Below are positions 1 to 11,392 of a stretch of DNA of 64,000 nucleotides, piece by piece. Location: contig CM068379.1 in assembly GCA_034770075.1 (NCBI GenBank), positions 39,811,130 to 39,875,129 on the forward strand, given 5' to 3'. The stretch's first letter is position 1. The number at the start of each line of letters is the position of its first letter. The translations under genes and the position numbers were made by a program. Source of the DNA: Aralia elata. Taxonomy: Eukaryota > Streptophyta > Magnoliopsida > Apiales > Araliaceae. The notes beneath the pieces were generated by a model that saw only the letters and a program-made list of their open reading frames with translations, did not search any database and was not told the origin of the DNA.

Positions 1-38
1 TTAATAAAAATATTTAGATAACTCAATAAATATTTTTA

Positions 39-794
39 TTAAATCCCAAAAATTGCATTCGTTACACTTAACCTCTTGTTCTCCATAGAGTTCTTCTTCC
101 AATTGTCAAATAATTTGGGTGACATGATCTTGTGAATATTTAGGGTTTCTCCCTCATTATCCCCAATCTTGTTTTTCAGCCTTTTCTTCAGTATGATGCT
201 TAAGAATCTTCCATAATAAACCTTTAAGATAGGTTTATCTGAGGTCTTCACTTTTCTGACTTCTTTGGCTAACCAATCAGACAACATAGCTCCAAAATTT
301 ATCTTTCTCTTCATGACAATGGCAGTCATAATTTTCAGTTGTAGATCACTCATAATATCATGGGTGGTATCTTTACATAGGATGCATTTGCCCACAATCT
401 CAGCTAGGAATTCGAACTTCTCAAGAAATTCCTTTTTCTTCATTCCTTTCAGATGGGGATTCTTCACATAGCTCATCAATTTCTTGCCTTCATCAGAATC
501 AATTTCTTCCAGAGAGGATAGACCTTGGTTGGTAAATCCTAGACATTGATTGATTTCTGCAGCATCTACCTTCAGTTTTACTTCACGGACTTTTGTGGAC
601 AAAACATCACTATCAATTGTTGCATTCTGGTAGAATTCCTTGACAAGATCATAGAAGATTTTGGTGCTCGACCCTAAACATTCTGAGAATCCGGCTTGTT
701 TCACAATCTTAAGGATATCCTTAAATTTTTCATCTGATTCTCCGAATTTGTCGAAACCAAGTTGGATACCTGATACGACTTGACAATTTTCCAT
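39..794 (-). CDS. Env-like / plant 'putative transposon protein' ORF (251 aa)
   Basis: An uninterrupted 251-residue ORF with no host-gene structure. The layout (LVKEFYQNA, then VREVKLKVD..INQCLGF, then IVGKCILCKDTTHD, IMTAIVMKRKINFG) follows the alternating pattern of the domain found in the third, env-like ORF of plant Athila and SIRE elements. In those families residues around 'V.EFY.N' and 'I..FLG/CLG' are typical. No signal peptide or membrane segment is evident, so an envelope role is not supported here. The protein is rich in lysine and charged residues. The start Met lies about 800 bases left of the Tekay insertion boundary. The family call is by pattern only; a transposon-derived ORF of unknown function is the safe reading. 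Confidence 0.5.
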   Translation of the reverse strand: MENCQVVSGIQLGFDKFGESDEKFKDILKIVKQAGFSECLGSSTKIFYDLVKEFYQNATIDSDVLSTKVREVKLKVDAAEINQCLGFTNQGLSSLEEIDSDEGKKLMSYVKNPHLKGMKKKEFLEKFEFLAEIVGKCILCKDTTHDIMSDLQLKIMTAIVMKRKINFGAMLSDWLAKEVRKVKTSDKPILKVYYGRFLSIILKKRLKNKIGDNEGETLNIHKIMSPKLFDNWKKNSMENKRLSVTNAIFGI

Positions 795-1606
795 AACAAG
801 AGTTTGAAGAATACTTGACTGTAGATGGAGATTTGAAGTAATAAGGGTTTTAGAGTTTCTGGAGGTTGCTGATTTTGGCTTGCTAAAGATTTTATGATTT
901 TAGGGTTTCGAGAGATCAGCACGATTTTGTGAGAGGAACGATTTTGATGACTGATAGGAAAGAGCAACCGTCAGTATTTGAATTTTGGCCTATATCAGTT
1001 CCCTCTTTTAGTCAAGTACACGTGTGGGAAACCCATTTACTGAACGTGGCCAATACTGTTGTAACTTCCATAACTGTTGCATATCAGTTACTCTGTCCTA
1101 AGAACGTGGCCATGTCCTTTTGACTATTGACTTTTCCCGTTCGTAGAGTGACTTGATGTCTTTGCTTTTCACTCAACGATCACCTCTTAAGAACAAAGTT
1201 TGGTCACACCTACTGCTACTCAGATGCTGATTTGTACTTGTCTTAGTGAGTGCAGTCTTTAAAGAGAGAGTCTCCAATTAGGCTTGTGGTGGCTTCCTTT
1301 TAGAATAGGTAATTTTTGAAGGACCTCATTTTCTCTTGACATCTGAATTGATAATCTTCATGCCTTATATCTGATCCTATAGTAGAGCTGAATTATCTAT
1401 TTGATGAAGATTTTTCTTTAGGACCAGCTTCTTTCTCTTCTAGAGAGTCCCATGATCAACTCTCTTTTAAGGGATCAACTTTTCTCCTTTGTTTCATTTT
1501 CATTTTAGGCTCTAGAGAAGTATTTAGTGATGCATTCTCATTTAGCCTTCTAACAGGATTAAGGAAGCTCAGAAAGGGAAGGCCTCTAGGTTTAAAGCTT
1601 AGGGCT
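795..1606. other. Non-coding leader of the host LTR element, left part
   Basis: No ORF with recognisable homology. It carries a TCGTAGAG word near 1141 and repeated runs of short T-rich text. It continues on the far side of the Tekay insertion at 15139. Confidence 0.4.
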
Positions 1607-1611
1607 TGGTT
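1607..1611. repeat. Target-site duplication TGGTT, left copy
   Basis: TGGTT directly precedes the TGTGACG start of the left LTR and is repeated at 15134-15138 directly after the right LTR. This fixes both ends of the Tekay insertion. Confidence 0.93.
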
Positions 1612-4600
1612 TGTGACGCCCCCAAATTCGGGTCTCCAAATACCCGGATCTGGTCATCACGATTCAATACAACATTCACCTTTAACAACATATGATATCT
1701 AAAAGTGCGGAATATAATAAACATACATTGTTCATTACAAGGTGTCACTAGTCCCAGAACACGATTAACCTTAAACATTTACACAATCCATACCCTAAAT
1801 AGCTAGCAGGGTTTAAATTACATCAGTAAATAACTAACACATGAATCTAAGGTCAGCTACAAGATGTCTATCATTTCATCTTTTCTTTCCCTTTATTCTT
1901 CCCTGACGTCTCGGGTTTAGCTGCAATAAAGTCATGATATAGCAAGAATGAGCAACGAGTTTGCCCAGCAAGTTTAAGGTGCAACAATAAGAATATATCA
2001 TGATGAAGGGATATTAAAGGGATTTCAACAATAGAATAATCAGAAGCAAGAACATTAAATGCTTTTAGAACAATTGATAGTCAAATAGACTTTGAACGAT
2101 AACTTCCAAAGGAGTCAATAGCTAGTTGACCCTCTGGTTACTGGCTACAGAATAACGTACTTGAGGGGATCAGCCTCGCGTACCCTATGTATATGCATAA
2201 CATTTAATTCTGCTATTTGTACCTTATATACGGTACGTGGGGTACTCCCCTATAAATAAAGGGGTGTTCATACAGTCTAAGAATCCTTACCATTGATTGA
2301 TTCGGATAGCTTTTATAAATTCTCACAAAATTGTCTGGGCCGAACAAGGGTTCAGACTTAACCATGAATGGTTCATAAAACTTCTGAATTTAATTCAATA
2401 TTCGAATTCAAATGTATGAGTGCGAATGCCAATAAATACACAGATGTGGAATAATTTTAAAAGTAATTAGACCACTTATAGCATGCTTGGAGATAAAATT
2501 CAAGCTTAAAGAATACTTGCAATAATATATACCTTTTTGCATGAATTAAAATACTGCATAAGGTTTTAGAAGTATTACTCAAGGTAAAAAGTTGAGTAAG
2601 GAAGAACTTGCAATAAGGTAAGAAGTTTAGGGTTAGGAACTTGCAGAAATCAAAGTTCGGGATAGAGGACTTGCCTGTTTGCTCAGCTACGGATAAATTC
2701 TAGCTTTAATTACTTGACCGTGGATAACCTATCAGTTGGTAGAATTGGTTTATCCATTAGCATTGCGTAATTATACCCACTTATGCTATCCATTTAGCAG
2801 ATAAATAATTCACCGAACTTAATTACTACCTAGCCACCAGCTAACAGAAATTTAATGACCTCTATTTATTATTTAAACAGATAATAATTAATCAGGGTCA
2901 CTTATCATTTGAATACTCCAATTATTACCTTTAATTGTTTCCAGGTATGGTCTAACAATCCTTATTTATTAGTTATAAATTTATTTTTGGTTTAAAGATA
3001 ACGAAAAACCCTTGATCATTTATTTAGTTTACTCTTAATTACTATTTACCTTAGGGGTAATTTAGTAATTATGACTCTTGTTCTTTAGTAATTAAATACT
3101 TACAGTATAAATCCTATCCACACTTAATTTAAGCAGTCCTTAAGTGTTCATTAACCTTATTTATTAAGGACTCAAAAATTATTAATTAACTTAATAATTT
3201 CCCTTATACTTAATCATTATTTCATTAATGATTAAGTAATTACCATCCTTATTATTAAGTAACTTTATTTATACTTAATTATTATTATTAAATAATAATT
3301 AAATATTTATTATCTTTATCTATTATCTATTAATAATTATTCATTATCTTTATTCATATTTAATTATTATTATTATTAAATAAAAATTAAATATTTATTA
3401 TCTTTATTCATATTTAATTATTATTATTATTAAATAATAATTAAATACTTATTATCTTTATTTATTATTTATTGAGATAATAATACACAATTATTTATTT
3501 AATTTTATTTATTAGCTATAACAACTAGTTAATTACAAGAGCATTTTGACTCAATGAATTAGCCAATACTAACAGTTGTCGACACAGAAGGGAGGATTCT
3601 CAAACAAATTCAGGACATAGCTTAGCTTTGGTTAACAATCGATATGTATATTTGACACTGATTTTCAGTTCTGGTTATCAGTCACAAGACCAACATTTTT
3701 AACCCTACATTGTAACAGCATGCTATTGGCAGAACATCATATACTCTAAATAAAAACCCAGTTTTATTCAACCATTTCAACAATCATAAGTTGAGTATTT
3801 CCAGATAGTCCATATCAGCCTGTTTGCAGTATCAATTTAACTACTAGAACCCTAGGGTCCCTTATTATACCAGGTTATTACCCCTGCAATACAACTCAGC
3901 ATAGTGTTTAATACAACCCAACACGACTGAAAAAAAAATTTATCAACTCAATACAGCCCAAACAAAACGCAGCCTAATGCGCTATATACTACAACAAGCA
4001 CAGAAGAAAATACCAATCACTATATCGGTACAATCCCATTACCAGGAACAAGGTACCTCAAATACAGATAAGCAATTAACCCAGTACAATGGAAAATTTT
4101 AGTTCAACATCTTACACACAGTCAACACAATCCGAGTACGAAAGAAGGAAAATTCATACTAAATCGACTAAGAACCAATCACAGTGGCTGGGTAACCTAT
4201 GGCTATACCTTGGATTGAATCGATTTGCTGCCTTCCTTCTTCTCCCAAAATAGGTGATGTAGTCGGACATTCACCACCGGCACTTGGCCTCCCCTGATTT
4301 TCCCTCAAAATTTCGAACCCTAAATTCTCTAATTTAGAACTCACAAGACAAAGAAATCGGCAGCTTTGGGTTAGGGTTTAGGGCTTCAATTTATAGGAGA
4401 ATTTATTTGGGCAATACCCTATTTGCTTGGTCAATGACCCACGGTAGGAAAAGAGTCGCCGCCGACTGTACCTATTCAGCCTACTGACGACGCCGGCAGC
4501 TCTCGAGCCGTGCGCACTGTCGCCGGTCGCGTCACCAAATTTCAGGGACCGCTGGTCCGTCCGTTGCGCTTGGTCGCTGCCCCGTTTCCAAATCGTGCCG

Positions 4601-5334
4601 CCGGCGATTGACAGGCCGTTTCTTCCTCCGTCCCTCGTTCGTCCGATTGGACCCCTAGGGCTTGCTTGGTTGTCTGATTTGAGAGTGATTTGAGAGTTTG
4701 GGTGCCCTAGCTTGGTTATCCCCTGGTTCTTCTTCACGTCTCCAGCTTGGTTCGGTTATTCCATTTCTCCTTTCCCCAATTGACATGCCGGTTACTCTAA
4801 AAATCCTAATACCATGGGTCAACCCGACTGAAAAAAAAAAAAGATTGGGCTTAACCCAAGAGTTGGGTCGGCTGAATGGAGAAGCAGTCCAATGACAAGG
4901 GAATTGAGCCCTAAAAGAAGATTTGGGCTCAGCTTATTACAAAGTTTGGGTCCAACCCAAAATAAATGAAAGAATGGTCAATCTAAATAAAAGGAAAGTG
5001 ACCCAAATTAAATTAACAATATTATATTCTAATATTTAAATTGATTAACTAATTAAAAAAAAATATTTGTTTTCAACAATAATTCCTCAGGCGATTTATT
5101 TTTACATTTTCTTCCAAATTTTCTTGAAATTAAATTCTTAGTGTCGACTCATTACATTATTCAATTATCAATGGGCCCCTTTTATGCAAGAAAATTTATT
5201 GGACCTATAGTTATATAATTAACTAAAATTTCTTACATGGGTCCAATTAAATTCATAAATTATATAAAAATATAAATAAATTTTTATTTATCAAAATAAT
5301 TTGATACAATGCTTTGAAATTCCTGGACATTACA
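1612..5334 (-). repeat. 3' LTR of the Tekay-type element
   Basis: 3723 bases, nearly identical to 11408-15133. On the minus strand it starts TGTAATGTCCAGG and ends GGGGGCGTCACA. A TATA-like TATAAAT lies at 4389-4395 (minus), followed by an AACCCTAA-type telobox at 4371-4383. That places U3 at about 5334-4365 and R/U5 at about 4365-1612. A GC-rich block (about 4440-4640) lies in U3, and an extremely AT-rich run of TTATTATTA-type repeats fills 3180-3500. The 119-residue minus ORF at 4378-4737 spans the U3 GC block and is not considered a gene. Confidence 0.95.
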
Positions 5335-5348
5335 TCCTCTCCCCCTTA
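5335..5348 (-). other. Polypurine tract
   Basis: On the minus strand TAAGGGGGAGAGGA abuts the first base of the 3' LTR, exactly where the plus-strand DNA primer of an LTR element lies. Confidence 0.9.
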
Positions 5349-5381
5349 TAAAAATTCCGTCCTCGGAATTTCAATCTAAGG

Positions 5382-6446
5382 TTACTCAAATAAATGTGGG
5401 TAATTCGTTCTCATCTTCTCTTCGAGTTCCCACGTGGCTTCTTCCACCGCGTGATTTCTCCAGAGAACTTTAACCGAATAAATGACTTTATTTCTCAGTT
5501 TCTGCTCCTTCCTATCAAGTATTTGGACAGGAATCTCCTCGTACGATAAATCCCGTTCGACTTGAATTGGTTCATAGGAAATAACGTGTTTGTAATCTGG
5601 CTTATATGGTCGCAACACTGACACATGAAACACGTTGTGAATGTGCTCAAGCTCAGGAGGTAATGCTACCTCGTACGCCACTTCGCCGATCCGCCTCAAA
5701 ATTTCGAACGGTCCTATGAACCTAGGGTTCAATTTACCCTTCTTCCCAAAACGGATCTTCCCTTTCCAGGGAGATACCTTCAGAAACACAAAACTTCCAA
5801 CTTCAAAGTCTCGCTTCTGGCGATGTAAGTCGGCGTACTTCTTTTGACGATCCTGGGCTGCTACTAACCGCTGTCTTATTACTTTAATGATTTCTACGGT
5901 TTGTTGTACCAACTCTGGCCCCAACAATCTCCGTTCACCAACTTCATCCCAACACAACGGCGTTCGACACTTCCTTCCATATAGCGCTTCGTACGGGGGC
6001 ATACCAATACTAGCATGGTAACTATTATTGTAAGCGAACTCTACCAGTGGCAAGTGATCGTCCCAGCTGCCACTTAAGTCCATCACAACTGCCCGGAGCA
6101 TATCCTCTAGAGTCTGAATTGTTCGTTCACTCTGACCATCAGTCTGAGGATGATACGCCGTACTCATTTTTAACTGTGTTCCCAGTCTCTCCTGTAGACT
6201 TCTCCAAAAATTTGACGTGAAGCGCGGATCTCTGTCAGATACAATAGACACCGGCACTCCATGTCGTGATACTATCTCTTTCACGTAAAGTTTCGCCAGT
6301 TGTTCTAATTTGTACCTGATCTTGATTGGTAGAAAGTGGGCAGACTTGGTCAATCGATCCACGATCACCCAGATGGCGTCTAGACCCTTTTGCGTTGTTG
6401 GAAGTCCCACCACAAAATCCATTGTGATGTGCTCCCACTTCCATTC
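5382..6446 (-). CDS. Integrase core plus C-terminal chromodomain (Tekay pol, distal part)
   Basis: The clean ORF from 6422 begins at the MDFVVGLP strand that holds the first catalytic Asp. The second Asp is in VSDRDPRF (residue 63) and the Glu in DGQSERTIQ (residue 99), giving the D-35-E spacing of retroviral-type integrases. A GPFEI..R/HNVFHVSVLRPY region follows, then a chromodomain near the end with SVKVLWRN and EATWELEEKM. The chromodomain is thought to guide insertion to modified chromatin. The reading frame is one base out from the upstream pol frame, because of a C4 run (G4 on the plus strand, 6447-6450) with one base too many. Otherwise the protein is intact to its stop, 34 bases from the PPT. 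Confidence 0.93.
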   Translation of the reverse strand, partial: EWKWEHITMDFVVGLPTTQKGLDAIWVIVDRLTKSAHFLPIKIRYKLEQLAKLYVKEIVSRHGVPVSIVSDRDPRFTSNFWRSLQERLGTQLKMSTAYHPQTDGQSERTIQTLEDMLRAVVMDLSGSWDDHLPLVEFAYNNSYHASIGMPPYEALYGRKCRTPLCWDEVGERRLLGPELVQQTVEIIKVIRQRLVAAQDRQKKYADLHRQKRDFEVGSFVFLKVSPWKGKIRFGKKGKLNPRFIGPFEILRRIGEVAYEVALPPELEHIHNVFHVSVLRPYKPDYKHVISYEPIQVERDLSYEEIPVQILDRKEQKLRNKVIYSVKVLWRNHAVEEATWELEEKMRTNYPHLFE

Positions 6447-9066
6447 GGGGAATCTCTAAGGGTTGCAACAATCCGCTCGGCCGTTGGTGCTCAGCCTTGA
6501 TCCGTTGACAGGTCAAACACCGGCTAACGAACTCTGCAACTTCCCCTTTCAAATGCGGCCACCAATAATGTTGACGAAGGTCTTGATACATCTTGGTGCT
6601 ACCCGGATGTACCGAAAATCTCGTATTATGGGCCTCCTGCAAAATCTCTTCCCTTAAGTCTGGTACGTAAGGTATCCAGATCCTTCCCTCGAATCTCAGC
6701 AATCCCGCGCTGTCAACCTTGTACTTCGATGCTTTTCCCTCCGATAATTGTTTCTTAATGTCAATGCATTCTTCATCAAATTCTTGAGCCTCCTGTATCT
6801 TATCCAGTAGAGTTGGTCCTACCGTCACGGCGAACACCTTTTCGTCCACCTCCATTGGATACCTGACTTCCAGCTCCAGACGTTCAAAGTCTCGTATCAA
6901 TTCCTCCTGGACTGTCAGCTGCATCAATTTCACCTTGCCTTTCCTACTTAAAGCATCAGCCACTACATTTGCTTTGCCCGGATGGTACAGAATTTCACAG
7001 TCGTAGTCTTTGATCAATTCCAACCATCGGCGCTGCCTCATATTTAGTTCCTTCCGAGTGAAGATATACTTTAGACTTTTGTGATCTGTATATATCTCGC
7101 ACTTCTCCCCATATAAGTAGTGCCTCCAAATCTTCAAGGCAAAAACCACTGCGGCTAACTCCAAGTCATGAGTCGGATAACCCTTCTCATAGTCCTTCAG
7201 TTGCCGTGATGCGTATGCCACTACCTTGCCGTGTTGCATCAGTACACAGCCAAGACCCTTGTGTGATGCATCGCTATACACTACGAAACCCCCAGTGTTG
7301 TCCGGTAAGGTCAACACTGGTGCTTGGCTGAGTCTCTTCTTCAACTCCATGAAACTCTCCTCACACTTCTCCGACCAAACAAACTTGACTGTTTTCCTGG
7401 TGAGATTGGTCAATGGCGACGCTATCTTTGAAAAATCCTGGATGAATCTCCGATAGTATCCCGCTAATCCCAAGAAACTTCGGATCTCTGTCGGCATCTT
7501 CGGCTGTTCCCAGTTGATAACTGCTTCCACTTTTGCTGGGTCCACCGAAACACCATTCTTGTCTATGACATGACCCAGGAATTGTACTCTTTGCAACCAA
7601 AACTCGCACTTAGAAAACTTTGCATACAACTTCTCCTTCCTGAGAGCTTCTAATACCATCTTCAAATGTTCAGCATGCTCCTCCTCTGTCCCCGAATACA
7701 CCAAGATGTCATCGATGAATACGACTACGAACTTATCCAAGTACTGCTTGAACACTCTGTTCATCATATCCATAAATGCTGCTGGTGCATTTGTCAATCC
7801 AAAAGACATTACCAGGAACTCGAAGTGCCCATAACGAGTCCTGAATGCAGTCTTCGGGATATCTTCCTGCCTCACCTTCAGCTGGTGATAGCCGGTTCTT
7901 AAGTCGATCTTTGAAAAGTACTTCGCTCCCTTAAGTTGATCGAACAGATCGTCAATTCTAGGAAGTGGATACCTATTCTTAATAGTAACTTTGTTCAACT
8001 CCCGATAGTCGATACAAAGCCTTATTGAACCGTCTTTCTTCTTTACAAACAGAACGGGCGCTCCCCAAGGGGACACACTTGGTCTGATATATCCTTTATC
8101 TAACAGCTCCTGCAGTTGCACCATCAACTCTTTCATTTCTACAGGTGCCATCCGATACGGCGGCTTTGATATTGGTGCGGTTCCCGGTGCCAAATCGATA
8201 ACAAACTCGATTTCCCTGTCCGGCGGCAGTCCCGGAAGCTCTTCGGGAAAGACATCGGTGAATTCTCTCACGACTGGTATTTGACTCATCTCATCCCCTA
8301 CTCGACGAGTATCAACCACATGGGCCAAATAACATTCGCAACCCTTCTTGAGTAATCTCCTTGTTTGCATCATAGTAAGACAACAAGATTGGCTTGGTGA
8401 CTTACTGCCGTAAAATACCACTTTTGACTTATTAGGAGTCTTTAGGTGTATACATTTCTTCTTACAGTCAATAACTGCGCCGTGGGTTGATAGCCAATCC
8501 ATTCCCAAGATTACATCGAACTCTCCCAGTCGAATTGGTATCAAATCCACTTTGAGCTTAAATCCTCGTAATTCAACACAACAGTTCCTATGAATGCATT
8601 CTACGGGGATAATTTCTTTGTTTGCTACTTCTACGTTCATAGGGTGTTCTAACTTTTCACAAGGGACATTTAATTGTCTAGTAAATTCTTCGAAAACAAA
8701 AGAGCAAGTGGCACCCGAATCAAATAGCACATATGCATTTATATCGTTGATTGGGATGATACCTGACACCAACACCACGTCCTTGGATTCCATTGCATCC
8801 TGGACTGTCATATTGAACGTGCGGGCTGTTGGCCTGTTGGCTTGACTGGCTGGTGCCCCATAGCTCAGCCGGTTATTGTTCCCGCTGTTGCTGTTGTTGT
8901 TTCTGTTGCCACTTCCGAGGTCACCTTTCCTCTTCGGACAGTCCTTGATTTGGTGGTCGGGTGCTCCACATGAATAACATCCCCCCTTTGGTTTGTTCTG
9001 ACATTGGGGAGCCATGTGCCCCGGTTGCCCGCATTTGTAGCAAACGCTTTTTTTCCCTTCATACAC
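6447..9066 (-). CDS. Tekay pol: zinc knuckles, protease, reverse transcriptase, RNase H, integrase N-terminus
   Basis: One long open frame. In order from its first Met: CCHC knuckles CYKCGQPGHMAPQC and CYSCGAPDHQIKDC (residues 9-43); aspartic protease with the DSGA active site at about 116-119; RT with SPWGAPVLFVKKKDG, the catalytic FIDD at about 450-453 and YAKFSKCEFW; RNase H with YSDAS and TDHKSLKY; the integrase HHCC finger ending RCLTCQ. The open frame formally runs to 6235, but homology stops at the LEIP just before 6450, where the one-base insertion sends it out of frame. The frame matches that of gag (9196-9948). All catalytic residues seen are intact. Confidence 0.94.
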
Positions 9067-9207
9067 TCCCCCGTGTGGTTCTTACCACAATTACTGCACC
9101 TGCCTGGTTTCCTTGCCTCCCCTCCAGACGGATTTCCTCCGGGTTTATTGCTCCCGAAAGATTGACTTTCATTCCATTTCCGTTTGTTGGGGTTACTACT
9201 GCCCCCC
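9048..9207 (-). pseudogene. Out-of-frame gag segment between two homopolymer indels
   Basis: The gag frame is left at a G6 run (C6 on the plus strand, 9202-9207) and regained at an A7 run (T7 on the plus strand, 9048-9054). Between them the expected gag text, with a CSNCGKNHTGEC knuckle, is read in another frame (ORF 9290-8865). The two changes are a one-base gain and a one-base loss, so the net frame is kept while about 50 residues fall out of frame. This is either real damage or base-calling error in homopolymers. Confidence 0.8.
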
Positions 9208-9948
9208 ACTGCTTCCTGCCTTAGGGCCCTCATGTCCCTTCTTCTTCTCGTGATTGTATTTGGCCAGGGCCTCACTGCCACCCTCTGCAATGATTGCCCT
9301 CTCCATTAATTCTGCGAATGTTCTGATTTTTAATACAGCCACAGAACGGTATAACCATGGCTTCAACCCCTGCTCAAACCTGCGAGCTTTCCTTTCCTCG
9401 GTGCTGACTTGGTGAGCTGCAAACCGTGCCAACTCATTAAACTTAGCCGCGTACTCAGCCACAGACATGTTCCCTTGTTTTAGCTCTAGGAATTTGATCT
9501 CCATCTCCTGCTTCATGCTCTCTGGAAAGTAATTTTCCAAGAACATTTCCTTAAAGCGATCCCAAGCGACAGTGCCTTCTCCCACTCGGCCTCTGTTGGC
9601 TTTCCACCAGTAGTTGGCTTCCCCTTTTAGCATGAAAGTGGCAAAACTTGTTTTCTGTTCCTCTGCCACCCGTGCTACCTCAAAGACCTTCTCTATCTCT
9701 TCTATCCAGGTCTGCGCTTCAATTGGGTTAAGAGTCCCCTTGAACTCAGGTGGTCCGACCAATTTGAAATCTTTAAAGTTTGCCAGATGATGCGCTGGCT
9801 CAGCTGCTGCTTGAGTCACTACAGGTGGGGGTCTGGATTGCATAGCCTCGGCCAGCATCTCCGCGAACATTCTCATGGGGTTGGTTTGGTCTCCAACCTC
9901 ACTTTCTGACTCTTCGACCTGTCGGTTACGTGGCCTTCCCCTTGGCAT
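9196..9948 (-). CDS. Tekay gag (N-terminal and capsid part)
   Basis: 250 residues starting at MPRGRPRNR. The retrotransposon gag domain is recognised by GPPEFKGTLNPIEAQTWI, NYWWKANRG, WDRFKEMFLENYFP, YAAKFNELARFA and RRFEQGLKPWL. Gag packages the element RNA into virus-like particles in the cytoplasm. The ORF ends early at a TAG created by the G6-run frame change at 9202-9207, before the zinc knuckles. The second Tekay-type element has the same block at 33873-34330 on the other strand. The start was chosen because the basic MP(R)GRPR opening resembles the MPPRRVGRPR opening of that second copy. Confidence 0.92.
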   Translation of the reverse strand: MPRGRPRNRQVEESESEVGDQTNPMRMFAEMLAEAMQSRPPPVVTQAAAEPAHHLANFKDFKLVGPPEFKGTLNPIEAQTWIEEIEKVFEVARVAEEQKTSFATFMLKGEANYWWKANRGRVGEGTVAWDRFKEMFLENYFPESMKQEMEIKFLELKQGNMSVAEYAAKFNELARFAAHQVSTEERKARRFEQGLKPWLYRSVAVLKIRTFAELMERAIIAEGGSEALAKYNHEKKKGHEGPKAGSSGGQ

Positions 9949-10347
9949 GGTTTAGAATAAGGAAATTGATGACTTTTACCTATAGATTCACATTTTACAT
10001 CATATGTTATTGAAATAAACAATTAAAGGTAAAATATTTATCAACACATTTGATTTAAGTGAAACATCTGCATTTATATTCATATACCACCGTTTGTTAC
10101 AATACGAAACCTGTGGCATACTGCTATAAATGCGCCACTGTGTCCTATTCATCAATAACCCTTCCCCCTAGACAAAAGTGGGGAATCCTAACCTTCCATC
10201 CCTCAAAACACAAAAGTTGGGGTTTTAACTGCTACCCCAATCATAACAACAAATATAAAGTTTCATAAACAAACATGAATATGTCCCTAACATAAACAAA
10301 AGTGGGACTGACTGTACTAACAACTAAACAACCATCTTATCCCATCA
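9949..10347. other. Spacer between the coiled-coil ORF and gag
   Basis: About 400 AT-rich bases without a supported ORF, on the leader side of gag in the Tekay element. How gag is translated downstream of the first ORF is not evident: no clear splice pair or readthrough signal was recognised. Confidence 0.6.
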
Positions 10348-11190
10348 CTATACATCATGACGGATCCGAGCCTGCTGGACAGAAGAGACTGCTCCATCCC
10401 CGATCCTGCGGCGAACAGAGCGACTGGACTCCCCCACCTCATCCCGGGGTCTACGGTAGGCTGCATCCAAGGCATGCCCTAGGGTCTCTATCCTCACTGC
10501 CCTGGCCTCTAGCTGGTCCTCCAGCTGATCAACCCTCCTGGCCTCCCTGGCCCAGGCCTCCCTGACGCGCATCCTGGCAGCCACCTCCAGTCCGGCCTCA
10601 AACCTCATGGCCTCCTGTTTCGCCCTCAGGTGGGCGATCTGCAGATCCCGCTGCTCCAGTCTCTCCCTCAACTCAGCGTTTCGGGCCACTAGCTGATGTA
10701 GCAGTGGTCCGACCTGCTGTGCCGAGGACTCGTAGCCCTGCAGCTGTACCTTGGCCACCCCTAAGTCGTGCTCGAGCTGGTAGGCCAAGTCTCTGTACTG
10801 GTCCTCCATATACTGATGGGTCTGGTTTTGCTCCTCCAGATGAGCAATCCGAGCCTCCAGCTCCTCATTTCTGTCCGTCAACCCCTCGATGATATCATCA
10901 GCAGTGGATCCCATGCCGTCAATATCAGCAGGTGGCTCCTCCCCCTCGGTCTCGGGATCCTCCTCCTCGGTATCAGGGTCCTGACTACCCGACCTCATGA
11001 CTCTACCTATCACTGGCTCTGGTAGCTCCGTGTGATAGTCCTCCTCCGGCTCGGACTCCTCCTGTAACAGTCCCGGGGCAATAGGAGCATAGCCCACCAG
11101 CTGCTCCGCCACTACCGGTATGTCTATAAATACTTCCTCCTCACGGGCTCCACTAGTCTCCCCTACAGCAGCCATCCTACAAACACACAA
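10348..11190 (-). CDS. Coiled-coil ORF upstream of gag in the Tekay element (280 aa)
   Basis: This lies between the PBS and gag, where a chromovirus normally has only an untranslated leader. It has a very acidic N-terminal third (EESEPEEDYHTE, DPDTEEEDPETEGEE), a long predicted coiled coil (about residues 100-245: repeated E-x-x-I/L-x-x-L heptads such as EELEARIAHLEEQNQ, LEQRDLQIAHLRAKQE, VDQLEDQLEARAVRIETL) and a short basic tail. No enzyme motif is seen. The first Met is at 11190; a second Met five codons in (MAAVGETSG) may be the true start. The ORF is intact in this young copy. The second Tekay-type element keeps a shorter coiled-coil ORF in the same place (33012-33382). Function unknown; RNA or particle binding is only a guess. 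Confidence 0.75.
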   Translation of the reverse strand: MCVCRMAAVGETSGAREEEVFIDIPVVAEQLVGYAPIAPGLLQEESEPEEDYHTELPEPVIGRVMRSGSQDPDTEEEDPETEGEEPPADIDGMGSTADDIIEGLTDRNEELEARIAHLEEQNQTHQYMEDQYRDLAYQLEHDLGVAKVQLQGYESSAQQVGPLLHQLVARNAELRERLEQRDLQIAHLRAKQEAMRFEAGLEVAARMRVREAWAREARRVDQLEDQLEARAVRIETLGHALDAAYRRPRDEVGESSRSVRRRIGDGAVSSVQQARIRHDV

Positions 11191-11392
11191 AAACTAGCAT
11201 TACTACAACAATAAAATATATTCATTGAAGAAATGAAGTTATATTTCATTGGGTACTACTCGACTCGATGAATTCCCCAATTCATCAAAACCACATATGA
11301 TAAATCTCCTCGATTTATCTCCTAACACTCGATACGAGTTTACTATGAAGGTTATAACCTAGGTTTCGCGATCCTAAAGTTTATAACCTACA

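Noticed and set aside
4378..4737. 119-residue minus ORF in the GC-rich part of the Tekay LTR (partner ORFs at 14174-14538)
   Set aside because: It lies across the U3 promoter region, is altered by a 5-base indel between the two LTRs, and has no recognisable domain.
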